Source: Tsuneonella troitsensis
GTDB lineage: Bacteria; Pseudomonadota; Alphaproteobacteria; Sphingomonadales; Sphingomonadaceae
DNA length: 64,000 nt
Direction of reading: 5' to 3'
Assembly: GCF_001441535.1 (NCBI RefSeq)
Contig: NZ_LMAU01000002.1
Location: 62,001 to 126,000 of the forward strand
The notes under the pieces are model-generated. The model made no database searches and was not told where the DNA came from. It worked only from the letters and a program-made list of their open reading frames with translations. This document shows, in pieces, positions 1 through 8,760 of the stretch (positions are counted from its first letter, which is position 1; every line of letters starts with the position of its first letter). The position numbers and the translations under genes are program-made.

Positions 1-1
1 G

Positions 2-1528
2 ACCGCTACCCCGCAACCCCCTGAAGACATAGACAACAGCCGGGTAGCGCGAGACCTGGGCACATCGTCGCTCGCCCGGCTTGCCGGCGTCATCGAAGTG
101 GTCGCGCAGCCACTCTACGTGCTGATGTACGGCCTGGCCTCGTTCGGGCTTTATGCGGTGCTGTGGAGTATCGTGAACCTGGTCGAGAATTTCGCCGATC
201 TGGGCATGACGAGCGCGATGCAGCGCACTGTGCCCCAGGCGGCGACCCGGCGGGAAGAGGCCCACGCCTTTCGCGCCGCGCTGATACTCGGTGTGACCCC
301 CTGCCTGGCGATCGCGATCGGTGCGGTGATCTTCGCCCCTGAAGTCGCCCACATGTTCAATGCATCCCCGGAGGACGAGGACCGGCTGGAGTCGGCGATA
401 CGCATCTTCGCATGGGCGCTACCGCTCTGGGCATTCGTCGAGATCGCGACTTCATCGCTTCGCGCCCAGCGGGTGTTCGGGCCGGAAATTCGGCTGCGGG
501 TGTTCTGGGAGCAGATCATCCGGCTGGTCTTCGCGACGCTGTTCTGGCTGCTGGGGTGGGGCTTTCTGGGCCTGCTCGTGGCGCACCTCCTGTCGCTCGC
601 CTTGACAGCGGTCCTCGCAGCCCGCCTGTCGCTGAAGTATTTCAGCGTCGGCGATCTCGTCCGCGGCAAGGCGCACGGGCCGATTTTCTGGGAAACGGCG
701 CGGGCGGGGCTGGCGATCATGCCGGCCAACCTGTCACAGCGGTTCTACAGCGACGGCGGCGTGATAGCGCTCAACTGGATATTGCCGGGCACCTCGGGGG
801 CGGTCGCGGCGGGCCTGTTCACCATCGCCCGCAAGATTTCGAGCCTTATCCAGGCGATTCGGCTTGCCTTCGCCTACGTCCTCTCGCCGCTGGCATCGGC
901 GCTTTCGCGGGGTGCGCGGGAAGAGGTGCAGAAGATTTACGGTTTCGCGACCGGGGTGCTCGTCGCCATAGCGCTGCCAGCTGGAATGGTGCTTGCTGCG
1001 GCGGCGCCGGCAATCCTGTCGCTGTTTGGCAAGCAGGCCGATCCTGCGGTCCCGGCGGTCATGATCCTGGTCGGATCGCGGATCGTCGAAGCAATGGCGG
1101 GGGCCGCGCAGCCGATCCAGCAGGTCATTTCGAGCTATCGCGCCCAGCTTGTCGCGGCGAATACCGGGATGATCGTAGCGGTGATCGTCGGGTGGTTCCT
1201 GCTGCCCGACTGGGGCCTTACCGGAATGGCAATCGCGGTGACTGCCGGCCTGTGCACCGGCGCGGTGCTTCCGGTGATTCAGATGTGGTACGACGAAGGG
1301 CTGACGCCATTCTCCGACCATTCGGGGCGCACGCTGGCCATAACGATCGGCGTGGCCGTGGTGGGAGCGGCGCTGGCATGGCTTTCGAACTTTCTGCCCG
1401 ACCTGATTTCGGTTCCGTTAACGATCGCGCTGATGCTCGGATCGACTTGGGTCGCTTGCCGTTTCGCCTTACCCTATGAAGACCGCCAGGCCCTCGGCAA
1501 GCTCGGCCGCGCCCTCCGCCTCGTCTAG
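2..1528 (+). CDS. Oligosaccharide flippase family protein, 5'-partial
   Basis: Polytopic membrane protein of the Wzx/MATE-like polysaccharide flippase group, expected to move a lipid-linked glycan across the inner membrane. The reading frame is open from base 2 with no stop. The residues before the first available start (GTG at 98) already look like the family's N-terminus (SSLARLAGVIEVVAQPLYV), so the true start probably lies left of the window and the gene is partial. About twelve hydrophobic segments follow, spread over the whole protein, with the usual alternation of small residues. The following genes (methyltransferase, kinase, nucleotidyltransferase) fit an envelope glycan or glycolipid cluster. 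Family assignment is fairly sure; the substrate cannot be read from the sequence. Confidence 0.8.
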   Translation, partial: TATPQPPEDIDNSRVARDLGTSSLARLAGVIEVVAQPLYVLMYGLASFGLYAVLWSIVNLVENFADLGMTSAMQRTVPQAATRREEAHAFRAALILGVTPCLAIAIGAVIFAPEVAHMFNASPEDEDRLESAIRIFAWALPLWAFVEIATSSLRAQRVFGPEIRLRVFWEQIIRLVFATLFWLLGWGFLGLLVAHLLSLALTAVLAARLSLKYFSVGDLVRGKAHGPIFWETARAGLAIMPANLSQRFYSDGGVIALNWILPGTSGAVAAGLFTIARKISSLIQAIRLAFAYVLSPLASALSRGAREEVQKIYGFATGVLVAIALPAGMVLAAAAPAILSLFGKQADPAVPAVMILVGSRIVEAMAGAAQPIQQVISSYRAQLVAANTGMIVAVIVGWFLLPDWGLTGMAIAVTAGLCTGAVLPVIQMWYDEGLTPFSDHSGRTLAITIGVAVVGAALAWLSNFLPDLISVPLTIALMLGSTWVACRFALPYEDRQALGKLGRALRLV

Positions 1529-1620
1529 TCACACGCATGCGCCCTTTCATCGTGGGCGAAAACGGCTAGAGGGCGTGCGCAACAGGGGTGGCATCGACCG
1601 CCCGACAGACGGACAGCACG

Positions 1621-2361
1621 ATGTATCAGCACGAACTGGCGCGTAGCGGCAAATTCCTTTTCGTTATTCGCGGCGCCTATATCTACGCGACGATCGCGGG
1701 CGCCATCGCGATCATGTGGGTCTTCCGGGACTTCGGCCCCTTCGCGACGGAGGCTGCGGACCGGGCCTGGTTCATCGCCGGGATCGCGGTGGCAACTCTG
1801 GGTGCCGTCATCCGCATATTCACCAGCGGTTGGGCGGCGCTGGGAACGTCGGGCCGGGTCAAGGCTGCGGCCGAGGCGGCGGAGCTCAACACCACCGGGC
1901 CCTATTCGCTGGTGCGTAATCCACTCTACGTCGGCCGGATCGTCAACTACACGGGCATGGCGATGCTCAGCGGTAGCTGGGCCTTCGCCGTGATCGTACT
2001 GCTGCTTTCGATCCTGATCTACGAGCGCGTGTCGATCTACGAGGAAGAGTTCCTGCGCGGCAAGTTCGGCCAGGCACACGCCGACTGGGCGAAGGACGTG
2101 CCCGCGCTGTTCCCCCGTTTTCACGGCTGGGTGTCGCCAAGGTACAAATTCTGGTGGAAGCGCATGATCTGGCGCGAACGGCAGAAGGTGTTCCTGCTCG
2201 CGACCTCGATCGCCGGTACCCTCTTTGCGTACTACGGCTTCGATCTGGGCGCGGTGTCGACGGATCGGATGTGGGTGCTGCAGACATGGGCAGTGGTCGC
2301 CGGATTGTTCCTGCTGACCGAGATCGGCTCGTGGACCGGGTACTACAAGGATATGCGATGA
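1621..2361 (+). CDS. Isoprenylcysteine carboxyl methyltransferase (ICMT)-family membrane protein
   Basis: 246-aa polytopic protein. The stretch YSLVRNPLYVGRIV followed by two helices and YEEEFLRGKFG matches the C-terminal SAM-binding part of the ICMT/PEMT membrane methyltransferase family (R-x-P-x-Y motif and the ExE-L--FG-x-Y/H-x-x-W pattern). In bacteria such proteins methylate lipids, isoprenoids or unknown small substrates; prenylated protein substrates are unlikely here. I chose ATG 1621 over GTG 1588 because the conserved hydrophobic protein begins right after it. Its stop overlaps the next start in ATGA (2358-2361), so translation is coupled with the kinase gene. Substrate unknown. Confidence 0.75.
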   Translation: MYQHELARSGKFLFVIRGAYIYATIAGAIAIMWVFRDFGPFATEAADRAWFIAGIAVATLGAVIRIFTSGWAALGTSGRVKAAAEAAELNTTGPYSLVRNPLYVGRIVNYTGMAMLSGSWAFAVIVLLLSILIYERVSIYEEEFLRGKFGQAHADWAKDVPALFPRFHGWVSPRYKFWWKRMIWRERQKVFLLATSIAGTLFAYYGFDLGAVSTDRMWVLQTWAVVAGLFLLTEIGSWTGYYKDMR

Positions 2362-3056
2362 TCGACGACCGGCGGCTTGCGCCGCTGATCGCGATCATCG
2401 GAGCCGACGGGTCCGGCAAGACGACCCTCGCAAAAGACCTCGCCGCGGAGATCGCCCACGAGAGGCCTGCGGAATATGTCTACCTCGGCCTCGGCTCGGG
2501 CCCGATCGGGCACAAGATCGCGACCTTGCCGCTGGTCGGGCCGATGTTCGCGGCGCGGATCGAGAAACGGGCGGGGCGAACCCGCGATCCGAAAGACAAG
2601 ATTCCCGGCACATTGACGGCGCTGGTCGTCTACTTGTTCTCGCGCAAACGCGCGGCGCGCTTCGAGGCCATGATGGACCTGCGGCGAAGCGGGACCGTGG
2701 TCATCACCGACCGCTATCCGCAGGTGGAAGTGGCCGGCTTCTACGACGGCCCCGGCCTCTCTGCCGCGCGCGCCGAGGGGCACTTAGTGCGCTGGCTGGC
2801 GGCCCGGGAAGCGCGCCTATATCACCGGATGGTTCAACACCAGCCGACGCTCGTCCTGCGCCTAAACATCGATGCCGACACCGCGCTGGCCCGCAAACCC
2901 GAGCATGGGCGGGCCCTCGTGGAGCGGAAGATCGAAGTGACCCCTCGATTGACCTTTGGCGGGGCGCCGATCGCCGAGATCGACGCGACGATGGACTATG
3001 CGGAAGAGCGCGCGCTTGCGCGCCGACTCATCGATCAGGCGCTCGTCGACGCCTGA
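2358..3056 (+). CDS. Thymidylate kinase-like P-loop nucleotide kinase
   Basis: 232-aa cytoplasmic kinase-like protein. A Walker A motif (GADGSGKTT) sits near residue 15 and the DRYP element typical of the dTMP kinase fold is in the middle (TDRYPQVEV), with an R-rich lid-like segment before the end. It is longer and more divergent than housekeeping Tmk, so the substrate may be another nucleotide or a sugar/lipid phosphate. ATG 2358 was chosen because it overlaps the upstream stop and directly precedes the P-loop domain. The 3' end overlaps by 22 bp with the convergent nucleotidyltransferase gene. Fold assignment is good; function is open. Confidence 0.7.
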   Translation: MIDDRRLAPLIAIIGADGSGKTTLAKDLAAEIAHERPAEYVYLGLGSGPIGHKIATLPLVGPMFAARIEKRAGRTRDPKDKIPGTLTALVVYLFSRKRAARFEAMMDLRRSGTVVITDRYPQVEVAGFYDGPGLSAARAEGHLVRWLAAREARLYHRMVQHQPTLVLRLNIDADTALARKPEHGRALVERKIEVTPRLTFGGAPIAEIDATMDYAEERALARRLIDQALVDA

Positions 3057-3823
3057 CGGGACGCCAGGATTCCCTCGATCACCGGCAAGTCCGCAGGCTT
3101 GTCGGCATCGATGCACGCCTCCGCAGCGCTCATGGCCACGACCGTGCCCCGCAGTCCGAAACGACGTGCGACACGGTCGGCGAACGCATGGATATCGATC
3201 AGGCGAAGCGCCGCGCCCAGAAGCAGCGCGGGACCGAACGCGCCGATGAGCTTTCGACCCTTCTTGCGATTTTGCTCGAGCCCGCGCCAGAATTCGACGA
3301 GCGGCAGTACCTGCGGCCCGCCTAGGCGAAACAGGTTCGCACCGGACCACGCGCCGCCGCGAAACCGCAGCCACGTGCGCTGCGTCGAGTGACCCGCGGC
3401 CGCTACGCGTCTGCGTTCCACGAGGCCGACTGCCACGTCGCTTTCGGTGGCACCGGCAAGGAATTGCGCAATCATCGCGGGGGTGAGCAGCACGTTGTCG
3501 GCCGTGGTGACGAACAGCGGTCCGTCGCCGTCCGAAAGCGCAGATCGAACCGCGTCGGCAATCGAACCGTCCGCGTCGCGCCACTCAACGGATCGCGCGA
3601 CAGCAGCGATGGCGGGATCGCCCGCCAATGGGGCGGTATCCTGCGCCACCACCGTGATCGGGCCGATTTCAGGCGACGCTTCCAGCGCGGCGAGGACGTG
3701 CGCCAGCATGGGCCGTCCGGCGATCGGGAGGAGCGCCTTGCTCGGCAACCCGGTTCCGGTGAGGAGGGGGTCGGAGCCCGGACGCGAGCCGGCAAGGACA
3801 AGGGTGGCGATCGGGTCCGGCAT
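3035..3823 (-). CDS. Nucleotidyltransferase family protein (MobA-like NTP transferase)
   Basis: 262-aa protein with a GT-A type N-terminus: LVLAGSRPG near residue 8, then LPSKALLPIAGRPML, the usual pyrophosphorylase loop with the lysine that contacts the sugar or polyol phosphate. A TTADN motif near residue 105 is the metal-binding Asp region. Such enzymes join NTP to a phosphorylated sugar, polyol or phosphonate. The first signature is GSRPG instead of GxGTR, a mild deviation. It converges with and overlaps the kinase gene, and its start codon is 85 bp from the start chosen for the divergent methyltransferase. Likely part of the same envelope precursor cluster; exact product unknown. Confidence 0.7.
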   Translation of the reverse strand: MPDPIATLVLAGSRPGSDPLLTGTGLPSKALLPIAGRPMLAHVLAALEASPEIGPITVVAQDTAPLAGDPAIAAVARSVEWRDADGSIADAVRSALSDGDGPLFVTTADNVLLTPAMIAQFLAGATESDVAVGLVERRRVAAAGHSTQRTWLRFRGGAWSGANLFRLGGPQVLPLVEFWRGLEQNRKKGRKLIGAFGPALLLGAALRLIDIHAFADRVARRFGLRGTVVAMSAAEACIDADKPADLPVIEGILASRQASTSA

Positions 3824-3908
3824 GGTCGCCCGCGCATTGCCCGATTGCGCCCACCTTCGCCAGCGCTACGATGCCGCCGGGCGCGGATCGACGGGGAGGA
3901 ACTGGCGG

Positions 3909-4544
3909 GTGGGGCTGAAGCACTGGTACGACCGGAATATCATGCCACGCCTGGTCACGAGCGCGTGCGGCCAGAAAGCGATCTCCCGTCTTCGTGCCGG
4001 CGTTATCCCTCTCGCCGAGGGCAGCGTGCTGGAGATCGGCTGTGGGGGAGGGTTGAACCAGCGTTTCTACGAACGCGGTCGTATCAAGAGCTTCTCCGGC
4101 ATCGATCCGAGCCCGGAACTGCTGGAAGGAGCGCGGCGGATCGCCGGGGAACGCGGCTTGCAGGCCGATCTGCGCGAAGGCGTTGCCGAGGACATTCCGT
4201 TTCCCACGTCGAGCTTCGACACGGTCGTGTGCACCTACACCCTGTGCTCGGTGGATGATCCGACCCGCGCGATCGCCGAGATGCGCCGCGTTCTGAAGCC
4301 GGATGGGAAACTACTGTTTCTCGAACATGGCAGGGCGCCCGAAGATAGTGTCGCCCGCTGGCAGCGCCGGATCGAACCTGTCTGGAAGCCGCTTGCCGGC
4401 GGGTGTCACCTGACGCGTCCCATCGGCGGATCGCTCAGGGCGGCAGGACTATCGGTCGAACCGTTGGGACAGGGCTACCTGCCCAAGGCGCCGCGGTTCA
4501 TGGGCTGGATGGAGTGGGGGATTGCCCGCAAGAGCGGTCCGTAA
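3909..4544 (+). CDS. Class I SAM-dependent methyltransferase
   Basis: 211-aa cytoplasmic methyltransferase. Motif I is VLEIGCGGGLNQRFY near residue 40, followed by the acidic loop (SGIDPSPELLEGA), the motif II/III segment DTVVCTYTLCSVDDP and a C-terminal beta-hairpin region with LFLEHGRAPE, as in the UbiE/phospholipid N-methyltransferase-like group. Start chosen at GTG 3909 because GGGAGGA lies about nine bases upstream and the protein beginning GLKHWYDRNI fits the family; ATG 3822 is possible but overlaps the start codon of the divergent gene. It ends 80 bp from the convergent rne gene, with a strong hairpin between. Substrate unknown. Confidence 0.75.
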   Translation: MGLKHWYDRNIMPRLVTSACGQKAISRLRAGVIPLAEGSVLEIGCGGGLNQRFYERGRIKSFSGIDPSPELLEGARRIAGERGLQADLREGVAEDIPFPTSSFDTVVCTYTLCSVDDPTRAIAEMRRVLKPDGKLLFLEHGRAPEDSVARWQRRIEPVWKPLAGGCHLTRPIGGSLRAAGLSVEPLGQGYLPKAPRFMGWMEWGIARKSGP

Positions 4545-4577
4545 GGCAGCCCGCGTGTATCACTGATAGAAGGATAT

Positions 4578-4615
4578 CGCCGCCGACCCCGTGCCTTGCA
4601 TCGAGGTCGGCGGCG
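4578..4615. terminator. Candidate bidirectional terminator between methyltransferase gene and rne
   Basis: A perfect 11-bp GC-rich stem (4578-4588 with 4605-4615) encloses a 16-nt loop in the 80-bp space between two converging genes. The flanks are pyrimidine-rich but lack a clean T-run, so termination strength is inferred, not shown. Confidence 0.5.
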
Positions 4616-4624
4616 CATCCGTTC

Positions 4625-7381
4625 CTATTCCCCGAAGGTACGCTGCCACCAGCCGCGCTTGCCGGAGCGGGTATCGCCGGCGCTGTCGCCATTGGCGTCG
4701 TTTGCCGCCGCAGGTTCAACGGACGTTGCCGCCGCTGGAGCTTCGGCATCCGCATTCGCGGGCGCATCGACGGCCGCCTTCTTTGCGCGCGTCCGCTTGG
4801 GCTTGGCAGGAACCGCATCGGCTACCGGAGCATCGGCTTCGGTGGCCGGTTCGGCCGTTTCAGCAGGGGCGGGTTCGGTTTCGGCCTTCTTCTTGCGGGT
4901 GCGCTTCGGCTTTGCGGGTGCTTCATCGGCCACCGGTTCCGGTGCGGCAGTTTCGGCGACGGCTTCGGCATCCTGGACGGGCTCGGCCTCCACCTTCTTG
5001 CGCCGTGTGCGCTTCTTCGGTGCGGCTGCAGCGGCCTCGACCGTCTGGGGCACGTCTTCGGGCCCGGCGACGACCGAGATACTCTCGTCGAGCGTCTCGG
5101 CAATAGCCTCGACCGAGGCAGAATCGCCTTCCTCGCCCGCTTCGCCGCCGTTTTCGCCATCGGCGCGGCCGCGACCGCGCCTGCGACGTCCACCCCGGCG
5201 GCGGCGCTTCTTCGGGCGATCCTCTTCGCTTTGGTCATCCCGACCGGCGTCGCGCTCGCGCTCTTCCTCTTCGCCGTCGTCGTCGTCGGTCGAGGCCTCT
5301 TCGGAACGCACGGGTGCGTCTGTTTCGCCCTCATCCCGGCGGTTGCGTCCGCCGCGACGGCGGCGGCGCTTGCGGCCACCGCGATCCTCGTCGCCGTCAC
5401 GGCGCTCGCGCGGGGCGCGTTCTTCCGCGTCGTCCTCTTCCTCGAAGTCTTCGTCCTCTTCGATCGGATCGTCTTCGATCTCCTCGACGATCGGCGCGAA
5501 CTTCGGCGTCATGGTCGGGCGCGGGCCGCTGCTGGCAACGCGCATCTTGGCACCCTCGTCCTCGCCCTCGGGCAGGACTTCGACCGAAACGCCGTAGCGA
5601 TCCTCGATTTCGGCCAGGTCGCCGCGCTTTGTGTTGAGCAGGTAGATCGCGGCTTCGGTGGAAGCGTAGAGCGATATCTGCGAACCCTTGCCCTTGGCCG
5701 CCTCATCCTCGATCAGGCGCAGCGCGCTGAGGCCGGCAGAACTGGCGGTGCGGACGAGACCGGTGCCGTCACAGTGCGGACATTCGCGCGTGGTTGCCTC
5801 GAGCACGCCGGTGCGCAGGCGCTGGCGGCTCATCTCCATCAGTCCGAAGCCCGAAATCCGCCCGACCTGGATGCGTGCGCGATCGTTCTTCAACGCATCC
5901 TTCATGGCCCTTTCGACCTTCCGGATGTTGTTGCTGTACTCCATGTCGATGAAGTCGATGACGACGAGACCCGCCATGTCGCGCAAGCGGAGCTGGCGGG
6001 CGATCTCGCGCGCCGCCTCGAGGTTCGTGGCAAGAGCCGTCTGCTCGATCCCGTGCTCCTTGGTGGAGCGGCCGGAGTTGATGTCGATCGACACCAGCGC
6101 CTCGGTCGGGTTGATGACGAGGTAGCCGCCACTCTTGAGCTGGACGACTGGGTCGTACATCGCGCGCAGCTGGTCCTCGGCGCCGTAGCGCTGGAACAGC
6201 GGGACTGGGTCGGAATAGGCTTTCACCCGGCGCGCATGGCTCGGCATCAGGAGCTTCATGAACTCCTTGGCTGACTTGTAGCCGGCCTCACCCTCGACGA
6301 CGACTTCCTCGATTTCCTTGTTGTAGATGTCGCGGATAGCCCGCTTGATGAGGCTGCTGTCGGAATGGATCAGCGCCGGGGCGACCGATTTCAGGGTGTT
6401 TTCGCGGATTTCGTCCCACAGGCGGGCAAGGTAGTCGAAGTCCCGCTTGATCTCGGGCTTGGTCCGCTGGAGGCCCGCGGTGCGGACGATCAGGCCCATC
6501 GACTTGGGAAGCGACAGGTCGCTCACGATCGTCTTCAGGCGCTTGCGATCGGCGGCCGAGCTGATCTTGCGGCTGATGCCGCCGCCGTGGCTCGAATTGG
6601 GCATGAGCACGCAATAGCGGCCCGCAAGGCTGAGATAGGTCGTCAGCGCCGCGCCCTTGTTGCCGCGCTCTTCCTTCACGACCTGGACCAGCAGGACCTG
6701 ACGGCGCTGGATGACGTCCTGGATCTTGTAGCGGCGGCGCAGCGCCATGCGCTTGGCGCGCACTTCGTCGACCTGCTTGGCCCGGCTGCGGTTGCCACCG
6801 CCGCCCTTGCCCTGACGGCGTCCACGGCCGCGACCGCGGCGGCGATCGTCCTCGCCCGCTTCGTCGTTGCCATCTTCGTCAGAATCGTTGTCCAGGTCGT
6901 CTTCGCCGTTCTCGACATGGCCACCCTCGATCGTCGAGACGTGATCCTTGTCGCTGGTGTCGATCTCCTCGACTCCGTCCTCGGCGATCTCTTCGACGAA
7001 GGACTCGCCGGTCTCGTCCTCGGCGTCGTATTCGTCGCCCGGGGCGTGGCCGTCTTCTTCCTCTTCGGCGCGAAGCTTGGCTTCTTCCTCGGCGGCCTCG
7101 GCCTCCTCGGCCAGCAGCCGCTCGCGATCCTCGCGCGGGATCTGGTAATAATCGGGATGGATCTCGCTGAAGGCCAGGAATCCGTGACGATTGCCGCCGA
7201 AGTCGACGAATGCCGCCTGTAGCGACGGTTCGACCCTGGTTACCTTGGCGAGGTAGATATTGCCCTTGATCTGCTTGTGTTCGGCAGACTCGAAATCGAA
7301 TTCCTCGATCCGGTTACCCTGCAGTACCGCCACCCGGGTTTCTTCCGGGTGGCGCGCATCGATAAGCATGCGCGTTGCCAT
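4625..7381 (-). CDS. rne: Ribonuclease E
   Basis: 918-aa endoribonuclease that starts decay of mRNA and matures RNAs; scaffold of the degradosome. The N-terminal half has the S1 start (GNIYLAKVTRVEPSLQAAF), the DNase I-like catalytic segment (ALVSIDINSGRST and VVIDFIDME) and the zinc-link cysteines CPHCDGTG. The S1 region is split by a long acidic stretch (about residues 88-180) followed by an RG-rich patch, as in other alphaproteobacteria. The C-terminal 300 residues are low-complexity: acidic/arginine-rich, then three spaced KRTR-type basic repeats separated by Ala/Glu/Pro-rich linkers. It ends in KRGWWQRTFGE; a GWW element at this place binds PNPase in Caulobacter. A 457-bp gap lies upstream. 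Confidence 0.97.
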   Translation of the reverse strand: MATRMLIDARHPEETRVAVLQGNRIEEFDFESAEHKQIKGNIYLAKVTRVEPSLQAAFVDFGGNRHGFLAFSEIHPDYYQIPREDRERLLAEEAEAAEEEAKLRAEEEEDGHAPGDEYDAEDETGESFVEEIAEDGVEEIDTSDKDHVSTIEGGHVENGEDDLDNDSDEDGNDEAGEDDRRRGRGRGRRQGKGGGGNRSRAKQVDEVRAKRMALRRRYKIQDVIQRRQVLLVQVVKEERGNKGAALTTYLSLAGRYCVLMPNSSHGGGISRKISSAADRKRLKTIVSDLSLPKSMGLIVRTAGLQRTKPEIKRDFDYLARLWDEIRENTLKSVAPALIHSDSSLIKRAIRDIYNKEIEEVVVEGEAGYKSAKEFMKLLMPSHARRVKAYSDPVPLFQRYGAEDQLRAMYDPVVQLKSGGYLVINPTEALVSIDINSGRSTKEHGIEQTALATNLEAAREIARQLRLRDMAGLVVIDFIDMEYSNNIRKVERAMKDALKNDRARIQVGRISGFGLMEMSRQRLRTGVLEATTRECPHCDGTGLVRTASSAGLSALRLIEDEAAKGKGSQISLYASTEAAIYLLNTKRGDLAEIEDRYGVSVEVLPEGEDEGAKMRVASSGPRPTMTPKFAPIVEEIEDDPIEEDEDFEEEDDAEERAPRERRDGDEDRGGRKRRRRRGGRNRRDEGETDAPVRSEEASTDDDDGEEEERERDAGRDDQSEEDRPKKRRRRGGRRRRGRGRADGENGGEAGEEGDSASVEAIAETLDESISVVAGPEDVPQTVEAAAAAPKKRTRRKKVEAEPVQDAEAVAETAAPEPVADEAPAKPKRTRKKKAETEPAPAETAEPATEADAPVADAVPAKPKRTRAKKAAVDAPANADAEAPAAATSVEPAAANDANGDSAGDTRSGKRGWWQRTFGE

Positions 7382-7838
7382 TGTAATTTCTCCGTGCGCG
7401 TGCCGCGGCTTGCCGGTCTGAACCGGTACGGGGCGGCCTCACGCAATCTGTTAGTGAAGCGCCGTCGGAAGAGTGTCGTCCGAAGGCGAAAGCGAACCGG
7501 CCCGGGCGCTGGAAAGCGCCGGGCCGGGTGGATGTGTCTGCAAGCTTGTGCCTGCGCAACGGGTGCGCGGTCCGGCCCACCAAGTTCCGCAGGCCGCCCT
7601 TCGGCGGCAACGGAATCTGCGGGGGGGAAAGGCTCATCGTTTGCGTCAACCTGGTCGTCGAACGGGATGTGCATCCCGCGAAAATGAACGCCGATCCGGC
7701 CCCGCCCGGTAAAAAGCGCGAGAGGCGCATTTGCAGGCTTGAGGGGCGAGTGGCCCGGTCGCCGCCGGTGCTAGCACCGTGGGTTTCTATCGGCAACCAT
7801 ATTGCGCTTGCGCGACAGGACCCTAACCATCGCTAACG
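7382..7838. promoter_or_regulatory. Divergent 5' region of rne and the amidase gene
   Basis: A 457-bp non-coding gap between the divergent rne and amidase starts, the longest in the window. No conserved protein is encoded in any frame. It contains the strong hairpin at 7497-7527 and must hold promoters for both genes. In E. coli a long rne 5' UTR mediates autoregulation; whether this one does is inference from length and structure. Confidence 0.45.
7497..7527 (-). other. GC-rich hairpin in the rne leader region
   Basis: Arms 7497-7510 and 7515-7527 pair over 13 positions with one bulged G around a 4-nt loop (GGAA on the plus strand, TTCC on the rne strand). It lies about 115-145 bp upstream of the rne start. 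No T-run follows on either side, which argues against a simple terminator; a structural element of the leader is more likely. Confidence 0.45.
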
Positions 7839-8711
7839 ATGACGCTGCGCAACCGACTCATATTCGTAGCGCTGGTGCCGGTGATCGCGCTGGCGGGCCT
7901 GTATGCGTTCGGACGAACCGTCGAAGTCCCTACGCTTGGGCGCGATTATGTCATCCGGCTGTCGTTGCCGGTGGCAGGCGAGTCCGCCGAACTGCCGCGG
8001 GTCCTTGGGCCTCAGGACAAATCGCGACCCTTGGTCGTGATCGATCCAGGGCACGGTGGACATGATCCCGGCGCAAGCGCTGGCGGCTTGCTGGAAAAGG
8101 ACATCGTGCTGGGACTGGCGACGGCGCTCCGCGACCGGCTTGTCAGGGACGGCGGCGTGCGCGTTGCGCTGACCCGCGAGGAAGATCGTTTCCTTGTGCT
8201 GGGAGAGCGCTTCGCGATTGCCCGGGCGTTGGACGCCGACCTGTTCCTTTCGATTCACGCCGATTCGTCGGGCAATATCGAAGGCGTAGCTGGTGCCAGC
8301 ATTTACACTCTCTCGGACGAGGCATCCAGCGCGGCCGCTGCCCGCTTCGCCGATCGTGAAAACAGTGCCGATACGATCAATGGAGTGACTATCGGCGAGC
8401 AGAGCGACGCGGTTTCGTCCATTCTCTTCGACCTATCGCAGCGCCGGTCGCAACGCGACAGTGCGGCTTTCGCTCGATTGATCACTCGCGAAGGGCAGGG
8501 CACCCTTCGATTCCTGTCCGATCCGCTGCGTTCGGCCTCGCTCGCGGTACTCCGCGCGCCCGACGTACCGAGCGTACTTTACGAAGCCGGGTTCATCACG
8601 GACGAAGAGGAGGCACGGCGCATGTCCTCTCCCGAAGGACGCGCCGAATTTGCCGAGGTCCTTTCCCGCGCTGTCCGCATCCATTTTGCGCGCACCTCGG
8701 TAACCGACTGA
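7839..8711 (+). CDS. N-acetylmuramoyl-L-alanine amidase (Amidase_3)
   Basis: 290-aa periplasmic zinc amidase that splits the peptide stem from MurNAc in peptidoglycan, needed for daughter-cell separation. An N-terminal hydrophobic signal or anchor (about residues 5-22) precedes the catalytic domain. The domain starts at VIDPGHGGHDPGAS (first zinc His); the zinc-binding Glu follows in GGLLEKDIVL, the third ligand lies in FLSIHADSS, and the catalytic Glu in LYEAGFITDEEEARRM. It is shorter than E. coli AmiC because there is no AMIN domain. The gene lies 49 bp upstream of the PBP1A gene on the same strand, a cell-wall pair. Confidence 0.93.
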   Translation: MTLRNRLIFVALVPVIALAGLYAFGRTVEVPTLGRDYVIRLSLPVAGESAELPRVLGPQDKSRPLVVIDPGHGGHDPGASAGGLLEKDIVLGLATALRDRLVRDGGVRVALTREEDRFLVLGERFAIARALDADLFLSIHADSSGNIEGVAGASIYTLSDEASSAAAARFADRENSADTINGVTIGEQSDAVSSILFDLSQRRSQRDSAAFARLITREGQGTLRFLSDPLRSASLAVLRAPDVPSVLYEAGFITDEEEARRMSSPEGRAEFAEVLSRAVRIHFARTSVTD

Positions 8712-8760
8712 CCAAGCCACTGGCGCGCCGCGGAATCGCCGTGCTAAGGCCCTTTCGACC

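Noticed and set aside
4403-6274. A 623-codon open frame opposite rne
   Set aside because: High GC makes antisense frames open. The opposite strand is unmistakably RNase E, and this frame is repetitive with no family character.
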